Shown: in pieces, positions 34,840 to 42,997 of the stretch | How the letters are laid out: each line of letters begins with the position of its first letter | Numbering within the stretch: position 1 is the stretch's first letter | DNA from: Gammaproteobacteria bacterium | Lineage (GTDB): Bacteria; Pseudomonadota; Gammaproteobacteria; Ga0077536 | Assembly (NCBI GenBank): GCA_024235015.1 | Contig: JACKNG010000003.1 | Location: 372,001 to 436,000, forward strand | Direction of reading: 5' to 3' | Length of the DNA: 64,000 nt | The notes under the pieces: model-generated | Database searches by the model: none | What the model saw: only the letters and a program-made list of their open reading frames with translations | What the model was told of the DNA's origin: nothing | Translations under genes and position numbers: made by a program

Positions 34840-35880
34840 ATGTCCATGCTCACCCTGGAATCGCGCTTCGCGCAGACGCCCCGCCACACCACCCATTACC
34901 TCGCCTGTGGCCCCGCGGACGGCCCGCTCATCGTCTTCGTCCACGGCTGGCCCGAGCTGTCGCTGAGCTGGCGCCACCAGTTGCCGGTATTCGGCGGCCT
35001 CGGCTTCCGCGCCATCGCCCCCGACATGCGCGGCTACGGGCGCTCCTCGGTCTACCGCGAGCACGCCGACTATCGCCAGGAAGAAGTGGTACGGGACATG
35101 CTCGATCTGGTCGACGAGCTCGGCCGCGAGCGCGCGGTGTGGGTCGGTCACGACTGGGGCAGCCCGACGGTGTGGAACCTGGCCCGCCTGCACCCCGAGC
35201 GCTGCCACGCCGTGGCCAATCTCTGCGTGCCCTACTTCACCATCGAGAACGGCCTCGATTACGTCGTCGACCTGGTCGACCGCGCGCTCTACCCGGCGGA
35301 GGAGTACCCCGCCGGCCAGTGGGACTACATGCGTTTCTACGAGGAGAACTTCGCGCGCGCGACGGCGACCTTCGAGGCCGACCCCTACCTCACCGTGAAG
35401 CTCCTGTTCCGCAAGGGTGACCCGGCCGACGCCGGCAAGCCCGCCTTCACCGCCGGGGTGCGTCGCCAGGGCGGCTGGTTCGGCCCGCTCGACCGCGCCC
35501 CCGACATGCCGCGCGACGACGACGTGGTCAGCGAGGCCGACCTCGAGATCTACGCCGAGGCTCTGCGCCGCAACGGTTTCTTCGGCCCCGATTCCTACTA
35601 CATGAACCACGCCGCCAACGCCGCCTGGACCGCGGGCAAGCCGGAGCGCCTGAGCCTGCCGGTGCTGTTCCTGGGCGCGCGTTACGACTACGTGTGCGAG
35701 ACGGCGACCAGCGGCCTCGCCGAGCCGATGCGCGCGCGCTGCGATCACCTCACCGAGTACCTCGTCGACAGCGGCCACTGGATGGCGCAGGAACAGCCGC
35801 AGGCGGTCAACGCGGCGCTGGCGCGCTGGCTGGCCGGGTCGGTGAGCGAGGTGTGGCCACGGCCCGCCACGCACGCTTGA
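34840..35880 (+). CDS. Alpha/beta hydrolase, epoxide hydrolase-like
   Basis: A 346-residue alpha/beta hydrolase. It has the HGWPE oxyanion motif near residue 35, the nucleophile Asp105 in VGHDWGSP, a cap domain from about residue 130 to 260 with Tyr-rich segments, and the catalytic His near residue 316 in SGHWMAQEQP. The HGWPE motif with Asp nucleophile is typical of soluble epoxide hydrolases, which open epoxides to diols with water; haloacetate dehalogenases share the fold. The ATG at 34840 gives MSMLTLESRF. No signal peptide. The following gene overlaps its stop codon. An inverted repeat lies in its upstream region and may control it. Confidence 0.88.
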   Translation: MSMLTLESRFAQTPRHTTHYLACGPADGPLIVFVHGWPELSLSWRHQLPVFGGLGFRAIAPDMRGYGRSSVYREHADYRQEEVVRDMLDLVDELGRERAVWVGHDWGSPTVWNLARLHPERCHAVANLCVPYFTIENGLDYVVDLVDRALYPAEEYPAGQWDYMRFYEENFARATATFEADPYLTVKLLFRKGDPADAGKPAFTAGVRRQGGWFGPLDRAPDMPRDDDVVSEADLEIYAEALRRNGFFGPDSYYMNHAANAAWTAGKPERLSLPVLFLGARYDYVCETATSGLAEPMRARCDHLTEYLVDSGHWMAQEQPQAVNAALARWLAGSVSEVWPRPATHA

Positions 35881-36830
35881 GCAGGCGCCGCCGCTCGCGT
35901 GCACGCCGCGCGGCGCTCGGCCTCGGCCTGGCTGCCGCGCTCGGCGCCGCGGCGGTCGGCGCGGACGACGTCCCGGCGCCGCCCCTGCCACCGCCGACCA
36001 CGCCGCTCGCGCTCGACCCGCTGGCCGCCCTGACCCGCCACCTGGCCGCCGCACCGCCCACGGCCCGCCTGCAGTTCGCCGCCATTGCGCTCGACGAGCT
36101 GGCGCGCCGCTATGCCGACGAACTCGAGGCCGCGGCCCACGACCCGCGCGACGCACGCGACCCGGCCGGCGCCCAGCGCTGGCGCGCCGCGGCGCGCCAC
36201 AGCATCGCCGAGGCGCATGCGCTGGCCGCCTCGCTGACCACCGCGCGCGACGTCGCCATCTTCGTCGATCCCGGCCCGACCCTGCGTTTCGTGTTTCACG
36301 GGCGCACGGTCATGGTCGACGCGCCGCGCCTGTCCGGCCCGCGCACCCTCAACGAGCACATCGCCGAACGCTATTGCCGCATGGCGCACTGTCCCGAGGT
36401 GTTCGCGCCGGGCGACGACCTGCCGGCCGGCGACCAGCCGTGGTCGAGCTGGAGCTTCGGCGGTAACCAGCCGGCCCGCCTCGAGACCAGCAGCGGCCTC
36501 GACTTCCGTTTCTCCGATCTCGAGCACATGGGCGAACGCAAGCGCGCCGCGCTCGAGCTGGTCGCTGCGCTCGAACACTCGGCACGCCTGCTCGGCTGGT
36601 ATCGCCAGCGCGGCGTGTTCGTGGAGTGGCCGGCGCTGCACATCGCCGCCTTGCCCGGCAGCGGCAGCTCCGTGCTGGTGGTCAACACGGCCGGCGAGTA
36701 CCTGCCGTTCGCAGCGAGAAGCTGGGCGCTGCCGCGCAGCCCGATCGCGGCCTGGTACCGCGCACGCCTCGACGGCCGGCGTTTCCGCTACGTGTTCGAA
36801 AACGCCGAGACCATCTTCGACGCGCCCTAG
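35877..36830 (+). CDS. Exported protein of unknown function
   Basis: About 317 residues. It starts with a strongly basic segment, then the hydrophobic AALGLGLAAALGAAAVGADD, a signal-peptide pattern that could suit the Tat or Sec route. The mature region is Ala/Leu-rich with helices, then VAIFVDPGPTLRFVFHGRTV, a Cys pair in RYCRMAHCPEVF, and PWSSWSFGGNQPARLETSSG. The C-terminus ends FRYVFENAETIFDAP. I do not recognise the family. No ATG is well placed; TTG at 35877 overlaps the previous stop (TTGA), as with otsA, while GTG at 35853 is an alternative. The tight coupling with the epoxide-hydrolase-like gene suggests a shared process. Confidence 0.65.
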   Translation: MSRRRRSRARRAALGLGLAAALGAAAVGADDVPAPPLPPPTTPLALDPLAALTRHLAAAPPTARLQFAAIALDELARRYADELEAAAHDPRDARDPAGAQRWRAAARHSIAEAHALAASLTTARDVAIFVDPGPTLRFVFHGRTVMVDAPRLSGPRTLNEHIAERYCRMAHCPEVFAPGDDLPAGDQPWSSWSFGGNQPARLETSSGLDFRFSDLEHMGERKRAALELVAALEHSARLLGWYRQRGVFVEWPALHIAALPGSGSSVLVVNTAGEYLPFAARSWALPRSPIAAWYRARLDGRRFRYVFENAETIFDAP

Positions 36831-36852
36831 CCTGCCGAGGGCAGCGCCGGCA

Positions 36853-37482
36853 TCAGGCCGCGGCGACCACCATGCGCGAGGTGAAGCCGTTGGTGCCGCT
36901 GAAGTCGAAGCGGCCCTGGGCGCTGTCGTGGCGATGCACCACCGACTCGTACTGGGTGTAGTCGTAGAACGCCGGCGAGGGCAGGTTGGCAATGGTGATC
37001 GGCTTGCCGTCGAGCCCGGCCAGGCGCTTCATCTCGACCGCCGAGGTCGGCGTCGACCAGGCCAGCGTGCCCGCGCCCGCGGTGACCTTCAGCGGCACCC
37101 GCTCGCGCGCCACGGTGCCCTTGTGGAAACCCTCGAAGGCGAGCGGGAAGACGGCCTCGAAGGCCGCGCTGTGCGCCGCGTCGAGGCTGTCGTCGAGTTC
37201 GATGCGCACCCACTTGCCCATGTCGAAGGTGGCGAGGAAGGCAATACCGGCGAGATCCGCACCGCCGACCTGCCCGCGCGTGATGCGCACCAGGCGGTTG
37301 CCCAGGCATTGCTTGTCGGTCGGGCGGCCGAAATTGCACGGACACGGGATGGCACAGCTGCAGCACTCGGCGACGTCGGCCTCGAGCGCCCAGGCCGCGG
37401 CGGCGAAGGCGCGCGCGCTGCTGAGTACGGCAGGTGCGGTGGCGACGACGCCGAGGGCGGCGGCGAATTCACGTCGGTTCAT
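36853..37482 (-). CDS. DUF1326 domain-containing protein with signal peptide
   Basis: A 209-residue protein. Residues 1 to about 28 form a signal peptide (MNRREFAAALGVVATAPAVL, possibly Tat-related but with a single Arg pair). The mature N-terminus holds the Cys cluster ECCSCAIPCPCNF (residues about 38-50), diagnostic of DUF1326 from memory, followed by TDKQCLGN and FLATFDMGKWVRIELDD. The Cys motif suggests metal or heme-related binding in the periplasm. The start at 37482 was chosen over a longer frame that lacks a signal. It is convergent with the preceding exported protein gene, 22 bp away, and follows the thiolase on the same strand. Function unknown. Confidence 0.78.
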   Translation of the reverse strand: MNRREFAAALGVVATAPAVLSSARAFAAAAWALEADVAECCSCAIPCPCNFGRPTDKQCLGNRLVRITRGQVGGADLAGIAFLATFDMGKWVRIELDDSLDAAHSAAFEAVFPLAFEGFHKGTVARERVPLKVTAGAGTLAWSTPTSAVEMKRLAGLDGKPITIANLPSPAFYDYTQYESVVHRHDSAQGRFDFSGTNGFTSRMVVAAA

Positions 37483-37575
37483 GGCGCGGGCTCCGGAATG
37501 ATGAATGGTCGCGCCGGAGTATACGTCGCGCCGCAGGCCGCCGGGCGTCCGCGCCACCCGGCGACCGCGCGGCGC

Positions 37576-38763
37576 TCAGCAGGCTTCGAACACGCCCGCC
37601 GCGCCCATGCCCTTGCCGATGCACATCGAGACCAGGCCGAGCTTCTTGTTGCGCCGGCGCAGCTCGCGGATGACCACGCCCGTCATGCGCGAGCCGGTCA
37701 TGCCGAAGGGATGGCCGATGGCGATCGAACCGCCGTTGACGTTGTAGAGCTCGTTGTCGATGCCGAGCTTGTCGCGACAGTAGAGACACTGCGAGGCGAA
37801 GGCCTCGTTCAATTCGACCAGGTCGATGTCAGCGAGCGTGAGGTTCTTGTAGCGGAGCAGCTTGGGGATGGCGAAGATCGGGCCGATGCCCATTTCGTCC
37901 GGTTCGCAACCCGCCACCGCCCAGCCGCGGAAATAAGCCAGCGGTTCGAGGCCGAGCTGCTCGGCGCGCTGCTCCGACATCAGCAGGGTCATCGAGGCGC
38001 CGTCGGAGAGCTGCGAGGCATTGCCGGCAGTCACCGAACCGCCTTCCTCGAAAGCGGGCTTGAGCTTGGCCAGGCCCTCGAGCGTGGTGTCGACCCGGTT
38101 GCACTCGTCGCGATCGACCGTGCCCTCGACGATTGCCGTCTCCTTGGTCTCCTTGTTCATCAGCTTGAGCCACTGCACGGTCATCGGCGCGATCTCGTCG
38201 GCGACGCGACCATCGGCGGCCGCCGCGGCGTAGCGCTGCTGGCTCTGCAGGGCGTACTCGTCCTGCGCCTCGCGCGAGACCTTGTAGCGGCGCGCGACGA
38301 CCTCGGCGGTGTTGCCCATGGCCATGTAGATGGCCGGCAGCTCGGCCAGCAGGCGCGGGTTCTCGTCGAACTGGGCCGGCGTGCCGCGCTCGAGGCCGGT
38401 GATCGATTCCACCCCGCCGGCGATGGCGATGTCGCCGCAGCCGCTCGCGATCTGGGTGGCGGCGACCGAGATGGCGTTGAGGCCGGACGAGCAGGCGCGG
38501 CTCAGGGTCATCGCCGAGACCGAGATCGGCAACTTCGACAGGGCCACGGCATAACGTGCCAGGTTGGCCGACTGCTCGCCGATCTGGCGCGCCGCGCCGA
38601 CCACCACGTCCTCGACCTCGGCCGGATCGACCTTCGGATTGCGCGCGAGCAGCGCATCGATGCAATGCGCGACCATGTCGTCGGCGCGGGTGAGATTGAA
38701 GGTGCCGCGGTGGGCCTTGGCCAGCCCGGTGCGGATGTTGTCGACGATGACGACCTGGTTCAT
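37576..38763 (-). CDS. Acetyl-CoA acyltransferase (thiolase, FadA-like)
   Basis: A 395-residue thiolase. The nucleophile Cys91 is in TLSRACSSGLNAIS, the His motif is GHPFGMTGSRM, and the second catalytic Cys lies in MCIGKGMGAAGVFEAC at the end. It cleaves 3-ketoacyl-CoA with CoA to acetyl-CoA and a shortened acyl-CoA. GHPFGMTG in place of the usual GHPLGATG is a mild variation of the motif. It is on the same strand as the downstream-of-promoter crotonase and FadB-like genes (order: FadB-like, crotonase, thiolase), but separated from the crotonase by 206 bp with a REP-like palindrome. Likely the thiolytic step for that small acyl-CoA cluster. Start at 38763 is normal for the family. Confidence 0.92.
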   Translation of the reverse strand: MNQVVIVDNIRTGLAKAHRGTFNLTRADDMVAHCIDALLARNPKVDPAEVEDVVVGAARQIGEQSANLARYAVALSKLPISVSAMTLSRACSSGLNAISVAATQIASGCGDIAIAGGVESITGLERGTPAQFDENPRLLAELPAIYMAMGNTAEVVARRYKVSREAQDEYALQSQQRYAAAAADGRVADEIAPMTVQWLKLMNKETKETAIVEGTVDRDECNRVDTTLEGLAKLKPAFEEGGSVTAGNASQLSDGASMTLLMSEQRAEQLGLEPLAYFRGWAVAGCEPDEMGIGPIFAIPKLLRYKNLTLADIDLVELNEAFASQCLYCRDKLGIDNELYNVNGGSIAIGHPFGMTGSRMTGVVIRELRRRNKKLGLVSMCIGKGMGAAGVFEAC

Positions 38764-38866
38764 GCGGATGTCCTTCCTCGTGCGTGGAACAGCGAATACG
38801 GCGAGCCGCGATTATCGATGAAAAGGCCGCGTGCCGTCGCGCCCGGGTGGCCGCGCGCCGCCGCCG

Positions 38867-38879
38867 GGTGCCTGACACC
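38867..38879. repeat. Degenerate REP-like palindrome GGTGCCTGACACC
   Basis: One mismatch from the dispersed GGTGTCTGACACC core, in the 206-bp gap between the thiolase and crotonase genes. It is followed by GGGGTCGAATCGTCG, similar to the GTCGAATC near the copy at 28041. Confidence 0.6.
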
Positions 38880-38969
38880 GAGGGGCAAGGGGTCGAATCG
38901 TCGCTGGCGCAGCCGGGTAATCGGCGCGCGAACTCGCTCGGTTGCCGCGATCGGCGGGGGTTGGCGGCC

Positions 38970-39752
38970 TCAGCGGCCCTGCCAGCGCGGTGGGCGCTTC
39001 TCGACGAAGGCCTGCAGGCCTTCGCGGCCGTCGGCGGTGTCGAAGACGTTGCACAGGGTCTCGATCTGGTTCTCGACGTTGCGTCGATAGTCGAGGTCGT
39101 TGGCGCGCATGAAGGACTGCCGGCCCAGCGCCATGATGGCCGGTGACTTGGCCGCGAACAGCGCCGCCATGTCACGCGCCGCGGCCATCAGGTCCGCGCG
39201 CGGCACGGCCCGGTTGACCAGGCCCAACGCCACCGCGCGCGCGACCGGGATGGGCCTGCCACCGAACAGCAGCTCGAAGGCCTGGTTGCGGCTGATCTGG
39301 CGCGGCAGGTGCACGTAGTGGATGGCCGGGATGACGCCGACGTCGATCTCGGGATAGCCGAGATCGATGTCGTCGGCCGCGATCACCACGTCGCAATTGA
39401 TCGCGAGCGTCATGCCGGCGCCGCGCGCGGGGCCGTTGAGGGCGGCGATCAGCGGCTTGCTCATGGCATAGACGATGTTCATCGTCTCCATGTAGAACTT
39501 GTAGACGAAGGCGCGCAGATCCGCGGCATCGCCGGCGGCGACCATCTTGAGGTCCATGCCACCGCAGAACATGCCGTCGAGCGCGCTGGTCAGGATCACG
39601 GCGCGCACGTCCGGGTCGGCCTCGGCGCGGCGCAGGGCGGCGTGCAAGGCGTCGATCAGGGGATGGTCGACCGCGTTGACCGGGGCGCGCTGGAGGGCGA
39701 TCACGGCGATGCCGTCACGCGCATCGAAGGCGACCGGTGCTGCAACACTCAT
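38970..39752 (-). CDS. Enoyl-CoA hydratase/isomerase (crotonase) family protein
   Basis: A 260-residue crotonase. Oxyanion-hole segments are FCGGMDLKMVAAGD and GPARGAGMTLAINCDVVIA, where the position after the glycines is Met-Thr rather than Glu; the second site reads YPEIDVGVIPAIH. The usual hydratase glutamate pair is therefore incomplete, so isomerase or hydrolase activity on an acyl-CoA is more likely than simple hydration. The start at 39752 (MSVAAPVAFDARDG) is normal. It lies 25 bp downstream of the FadB-like gene, in the same operon, and could supply an activity that the FadB-like protein lacks. Substrate unknown. Confidence 0.9.
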   Translation of the reverse strand: MSVAAPVAFDARDGIAVIALQRAPVNAVDHPLIDALHAALRRAEADPDVRAVILTSALDGMFCGGMDLKMVAAGDAADLRAFVYKFYMETMNIVYAMSKPLIAALNGPARGAGMTLAINCDVVIAADDIDLGYPEIDVGVIPAIHYVHLPRQISRNQAFELLFGGRPIPVARAVALGLVNRAVPRADLMAAARDMAALFAAKSPAIMALGRQSFMRANDLDYRRNVENQIETLCNVFDTADGREGLQAFVEKRPPRWQGR

Positions 39753-39777
39753 GAGATTCGTCTCCGCTGACGGTGCT

Positions 39778-41442
39778 TCACGCCGGGTAGTAGGGCGTCG
39801 CTGCCTCGCCCGGCAACAGGGCGAGGCCGGCGTACTCGCCACGCGCGACGCCGTCGAGGAAGGCCAGCGGGCCGCCGGTCCAGGCGGGGAACCCGAGACC
39901 GACGACCGCGAGCACGTCGAGATCCCCGGGGGCACCGACCGCACCGTCGGCGAGACAGGCGGCGGCCTCGCGCGCCACGGCGAGCAGCAACGCGAGTCCG
40001 TCGACGCGGTGCTCGGCACCCCACTGCGGACGCTCCCCGGTGGCCAGGCCGGCGCGCGCGAACAGGTCGCGCAGGTCCAGGGCATCGGCCAGCGGCGCAC
40101 GCTCGCCCGGGGTGGCGGCGTATTCCGCGCACCAGCCGCGCACGGCATCGAGCAGGCGGCGACCGGGCCCCGGCTCGGCGGGCGCCGCGACCACCGGCAC
40201 CAGGCGCAGGCGATTGGCCAGCGCCAGTGCGCGCACCCCCATCTCGCCCGGCGCCGCCGCGATCTCGACCGCTTCAGCTCGATCCAGATCCGGGACGAGG
40301 CGCAGTTCCGCCGCACAGCCGGTGGCCGGCGCGTCGACGCCCTCGCGCAGGCCGACGGCGTACTCGCGCCGCGCCCCGGCCGGCAGCGTATCGCGCACCA
40401 GCACGAGGTCGGCCGTGGCGGTCTCGTCGACGATTTCCACCCGTTGCGCCAGCCGCGCGGGGACTGCACCACCGAGCGCCACCCGCCGCAAGGCGCCGGC
40501 ACTCCCGCCGAGCACCGCGGCGGCGCGCTTGGGCGCCGCGGTCTTGGACAGGAAGCTCGTGCGCACCATGTTGCCGGCCACCGGGTCGAGCATCAGCGGC
40601 AGGAAATTGTCGACCTCGACCTCGATGGCGGCATCGATATCCAGGCCCTGGCCGTCGACCAGGCAACGCGTGATGGCAGCAATCGCCGGGTAGCAGTGCG
40701 CGACGCGCGGCCCCATCCAGGCCAGGGCGGCGAGCCGCGCCGCGACGTCCGCGCCGGCGAGGACGCCGTCCTCGTCGGCCGGCGCCGTCCAGCCGTCGTG
40801 GTCCCAGCGCGCGCCAGCCCGCGCATTGAGCGCGATGGCACGCGCCGATTCGACGAGTTGCGCCGGCGCCGCGAGGTGGTCGACCAGGCCCGCCGCGTGC
40901 GCCACCGCCGGCGTCACCGGCCGGCCGTCCAGCAGCATGCGCGCGGCGAAGGCGGGGCTGGTCAGGCGCGGCAGGCGCTGCGTACCGCCGGCGCCCGGCA
41001 GCAGGCCGAGCAGCACCTCGGGCAGCCCGAGACAGGGCACCTCGCCGTGCGCGGCCACGCGGTGGTGGCAGGCCATCGCGAACTCCAGGCCGCCGCCGAG
41101 GGCGAGGCCGTTGACCGCGGCCACCGTCGGCACCGTCAATTTCTCGAAGCGGCGCAAGAGGTAGCTCAGGTGCGAGAAACTGCGCCGGATGGTCGCCGCG
41201 TCGTGTTCGAAACGCAACGTGGTGAAGCCGCGCACCATGGCGAGATCGGCGCCGGCCATGAAGGCATCCTTGCCCGAGGTCACGACCACGCCCTTCAATC
41301 CGCGCGCCTGCTCGATGGTCGTGGTGAGCGCGTCGAGTTCGTCGATCATGTCGTCGGAAAAGACGTTGAAGGGACGCCCGGGCATGTCGAGCGTGGCGAC
41401 GCCGATACCGTCGGCGCCGATGTCGAAGCTCAGATTGTGCAT
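39778..41442 (-). CDS. FadB-like protein: intact crotonase domain, eroded 3-hydroxyacyl-CoA dehydrogenase half
   Basis: A 554-residue protein. Residues 1-200 are a crotonase domain with both catalytic glutamates, Glu120 in LALGGGLE and Glu142 in LGLPEVLLGLLPGAGG. Residues 200-305 follow the FadB linker (DNFLPLMLDPVAGNMVRTSF). From 306 on the resemblance fades: AAAVLGGSAGALRR stands where FadB has VLGAGIMGGG, there is no GxGxxG, the HFFNP catalytic motif is missing, and only traces such as GLGFPAWTGGPLAFLD of the C-terminal domain remain. FadB proteins have about 715 residues, so about 160 are absent. Hydratase or isomerase activity is possible; NAD-dependent dehydrogenase activity is not. First gene of a minus-strand operon with a crotonase and perhaps the thiolase, divergent from badH. 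Confidence 0.82.
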   Translation of the reverse strand: MHNLSFDIGADGIGVATLDMPGRPFNVFSDDMIDELDALTTTIEQARGLKGVVVTSGKDAFMAGADLAMVRGFTTLRFEHDAATIRRSFSHLSYLLRRFEKLTVPTVAAVNGLALGGGLEFAMACHHRVAAHGEVPCLGLPEVLLGLLPGAGGTQRLPRLTSPAFAARMLLDGRPVTPAVAHAAGLVDHLAAPAQLVESARAIALNARAGARWDHDGWTAPADEDGVLAGADVAARLAALAWMGPRVAHCYPAIAAITRCLVDGQGLDIDAAIEVEVDNFLPLMLDPVAGNMVRTSFLSKTAAPKRAAAVLGGSAGALRRVALGGAVPARLAQRVEIVDETATADLVLVRDTLPAGARREYAVGLREGVDAPATGCAAELRLVPDLDRAEAVEIAAAPGEMGVRALALANRLRLVPVVAAPAEPGPGRRLLDAVRGWCAEYAATPGERAPLADALDLRDLFARAGLATGERPQWGAEHRVDGLALLLAVAREAAACLADGAVGAPGDLDVLAVVGLGFPAWTGGPLAFLDGVARGEYAGLALLPGEAATPYYPA

Positions 41443-41697
41443 GTCGAGATCCTGGGTCGGCGGCGGGCCACGCCCGTCGGGTCAGTTTCAATCAGCTTGC
41501 CCCGATGGGTTTACGACGACCTTGATCGTCGGCAAGCCGTGGCGCCGAGCCGGGCGCGGCCATGCCGGTCGCTGCGGCTCGCCGGTCCGGAGCGCTCGCC
41601 GTGGGCGTGCCACACATCCGGCGCATGGCGATGCTATCTTGTCGGCCGCGCCGGCGCGACGCGGCGATACGTTAGTGCAGTACACGGGAGAATCTCG
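41443..41697. promoter_or_regulatory. Divergent promoter region between the FadB-like and badH-like genes
   Basis: A 255-bp gap between divergent genes. It contains the short inverted repeat CGACGA-N6-TCGTCG (41514-41531), a possible operator, and TATCTT near 41635 as a weak -10 for the badH-like gene. No conserved -35 is visible. Joint control of the two divergent acyl-CoA operons from this gap is plausible but unproven. Confidence 0.3.
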
Positions 41698-42492
41698 ATG
41701 GATCTCGGACTCAAGGACCAGGCGGTCATCGTCACCGGCGGGGCATCCAACATCGGGCGTGCCATCGTGCTCGGCTTCGCGCGCGAAGGGGCGAAGGTGA
41801 TGATCGGCGACATCGACGCGGCGCAGGCCGGTATCGTCGCCGAGGAGGCGCGCGCGGCGGGCGCCGCGGCGGTCGCGGTCGCGGCCTGTGACGTCACCGA
41901 CCTGAGCCAGGTCCAGGCCATGTTCAAGCAGGCCCAGGACGCCTTCGGCGGGGTCGACGTGCTGGTCAACAACGTCGGCTGGGACAGCCTGATGTTCTTC
42001 ACCCAGACCACCCCCGATCTGTGGGAGCGGATCATCCGGGTGAACTTCGTCGGTGTGCTGAACTGCACCTACACCGCGCTCGCCATCATGGCGCCGCAGA
42101 ACAAGGGCGCCATCGTTTCGATCAGCTCCGATGCGAGCCGCCAGGGCGAGCCGCGCGAAGCCGTCTACGGCGGCATGAAGGCCGGCATCAACAGCTTCAT
42201 GAAGACCATCGCCAAGGAGAACGGCCGCAACGGCATCCGCTGCAACGTGGTGTGTCCCGGCGTGACCATTCCCGAAGCCGACGGCGAGGTCGGCGCCAAC
42301 AGCATGTGGGTCGACAAGGACAGCATGTTCACCGCCGAGCAGCTCGAGAAAGTCGCCAAGGCCCTGCCGCTGAAGAAGATCGGGCGCCCGGGTGACGTCG
42401 CCAACGCGGTGGTGTTCCTGGCCTCGGCCGCGGCGGGACATGTCACCGGGCAGGTGCTGAGCGTAAGTGGCGGTTACTCGATGATCGGCTGA
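41698..42492 (+). CDS. badH: BadH-like 2-hydroxycyclohexanecarboxyl-CoA dehydrogenase (SDR)
   Basis: A 264-residue short-chain dehydrogenase. It has VTGGASNIG for the cofactor, NNVGWD (the NAGWD variant seen in BadH), catalytic Ser in SISSDASRQ, and YGGMK with the catalytic Tyr and Lys. The ending HVTGQVLSVSGGYSMIG resembles Rhodopseudomonas BadH. BadH oxidises 2-hydroxycyclohexane-1-carboxyl-CoA to the 2-keto compound in alicyclic acid and benzoate breakdown. The presence of a badI-like gene downstream supports this reading. The ATG at 41698 follows GGGAGAA. An array of 153-bp repeats begins right after the stop codon. The symbol is by similarity of motifs recalled from memory, not by alignment. 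Confidence 0.75.
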   Translation: MDLGLKDQAVIVTGGASNIGRAIVLGFAREGAKVMIGDIDAAQAGIVAEEARAAGAAAVAVAACDVTDLSQVQAMFKQAQDAFGGVDVLVNNVGWDSLMFFTQTTPDLWERIIRVNFVGVLNCTYTALAIMAPQNKGAIVSISSDASRQGEPREAVYGGMKAGINSFMKTIAKENGRNGIRCNVVCPGVTIPEADGEVGANSMWVDKDSMFTAEQLEKVAKALPLKKIGRPGDVANAVVFLASAAAGHVTGQVLSVSGGYSMIG

Positions 42493-42940
42493 TGGTCGCG
42501 TTCAGCGCTACTGCGCTCGGCATCTCGCGTCCTGGCGGTGCTCGCAATCTTCACGTATTCCCACATACGCTGCGGTTGCTGCGCGCCGGCAGGACGCGAC
42601 CTGCCTGCGCTCGCGACGCGCTGAACGCGACCATCGGGAGTTTCATGGTCACGCGCGGCGCGACTGCGCTCGGCATCTCGCGTCCTGGCGGTGGTCGGAA
42701 TCCTCACGTATTCCCACATACGCTGCGGTTGCTGCGCGCCGGCAAGACGCGACCTGCCTGCGCTCGCGACGCGCTGAACGCGACCATCGGGAGTTTCATG
42801 GTCACGCGCGGCGCGACTGCGTTCGGTATCTCGCGTTCTGGCGGTGCTCGCAATCCTCACGTATTCCCACATACGCTGCGGTTGCTGCGCGCCGGCAGAA
42901 CGCGACCTGCCTGCGCTCGCGACGCTTCGCACCATCCGCC
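42493..42940. repeat. 153-bp direct tandem repeat, about three copies, between badH-like and badI-like genes
   Basis: Units are aligned by CTCGGCATCTCGCGTCCTGG starting near 42516, 42669 and 42822 (third copy reads TTCGGTATCTCGCGTTCTGG). Each unit carries CACGTATTCCCACATACGCT, TGCGGTTGCTGCGCGCCGG and CTGCCTGCGCTCGCGACGC. The period is exactly 153 bp (51 codons), so both strands stay open through the array, but there is no ribosome site or protein-like composition. The copies differ by a few bases. It fills nearly the whole 505-bp gap; 42941-42997 holds only the badI ribosome site. Confidence 0.9.
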
Positions 42941-42997
42941 CGCGCAACCATGCCTGCCGCGCTTTCATCACACGCCGAGAATCAAGGAATCGGAGCA

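Noticed and set aside
42493..42940. CRISPR array or insertion sequence
   Set aside because: 153-bp units have no unique spacers, no transposase and no terminal inverted repeats.
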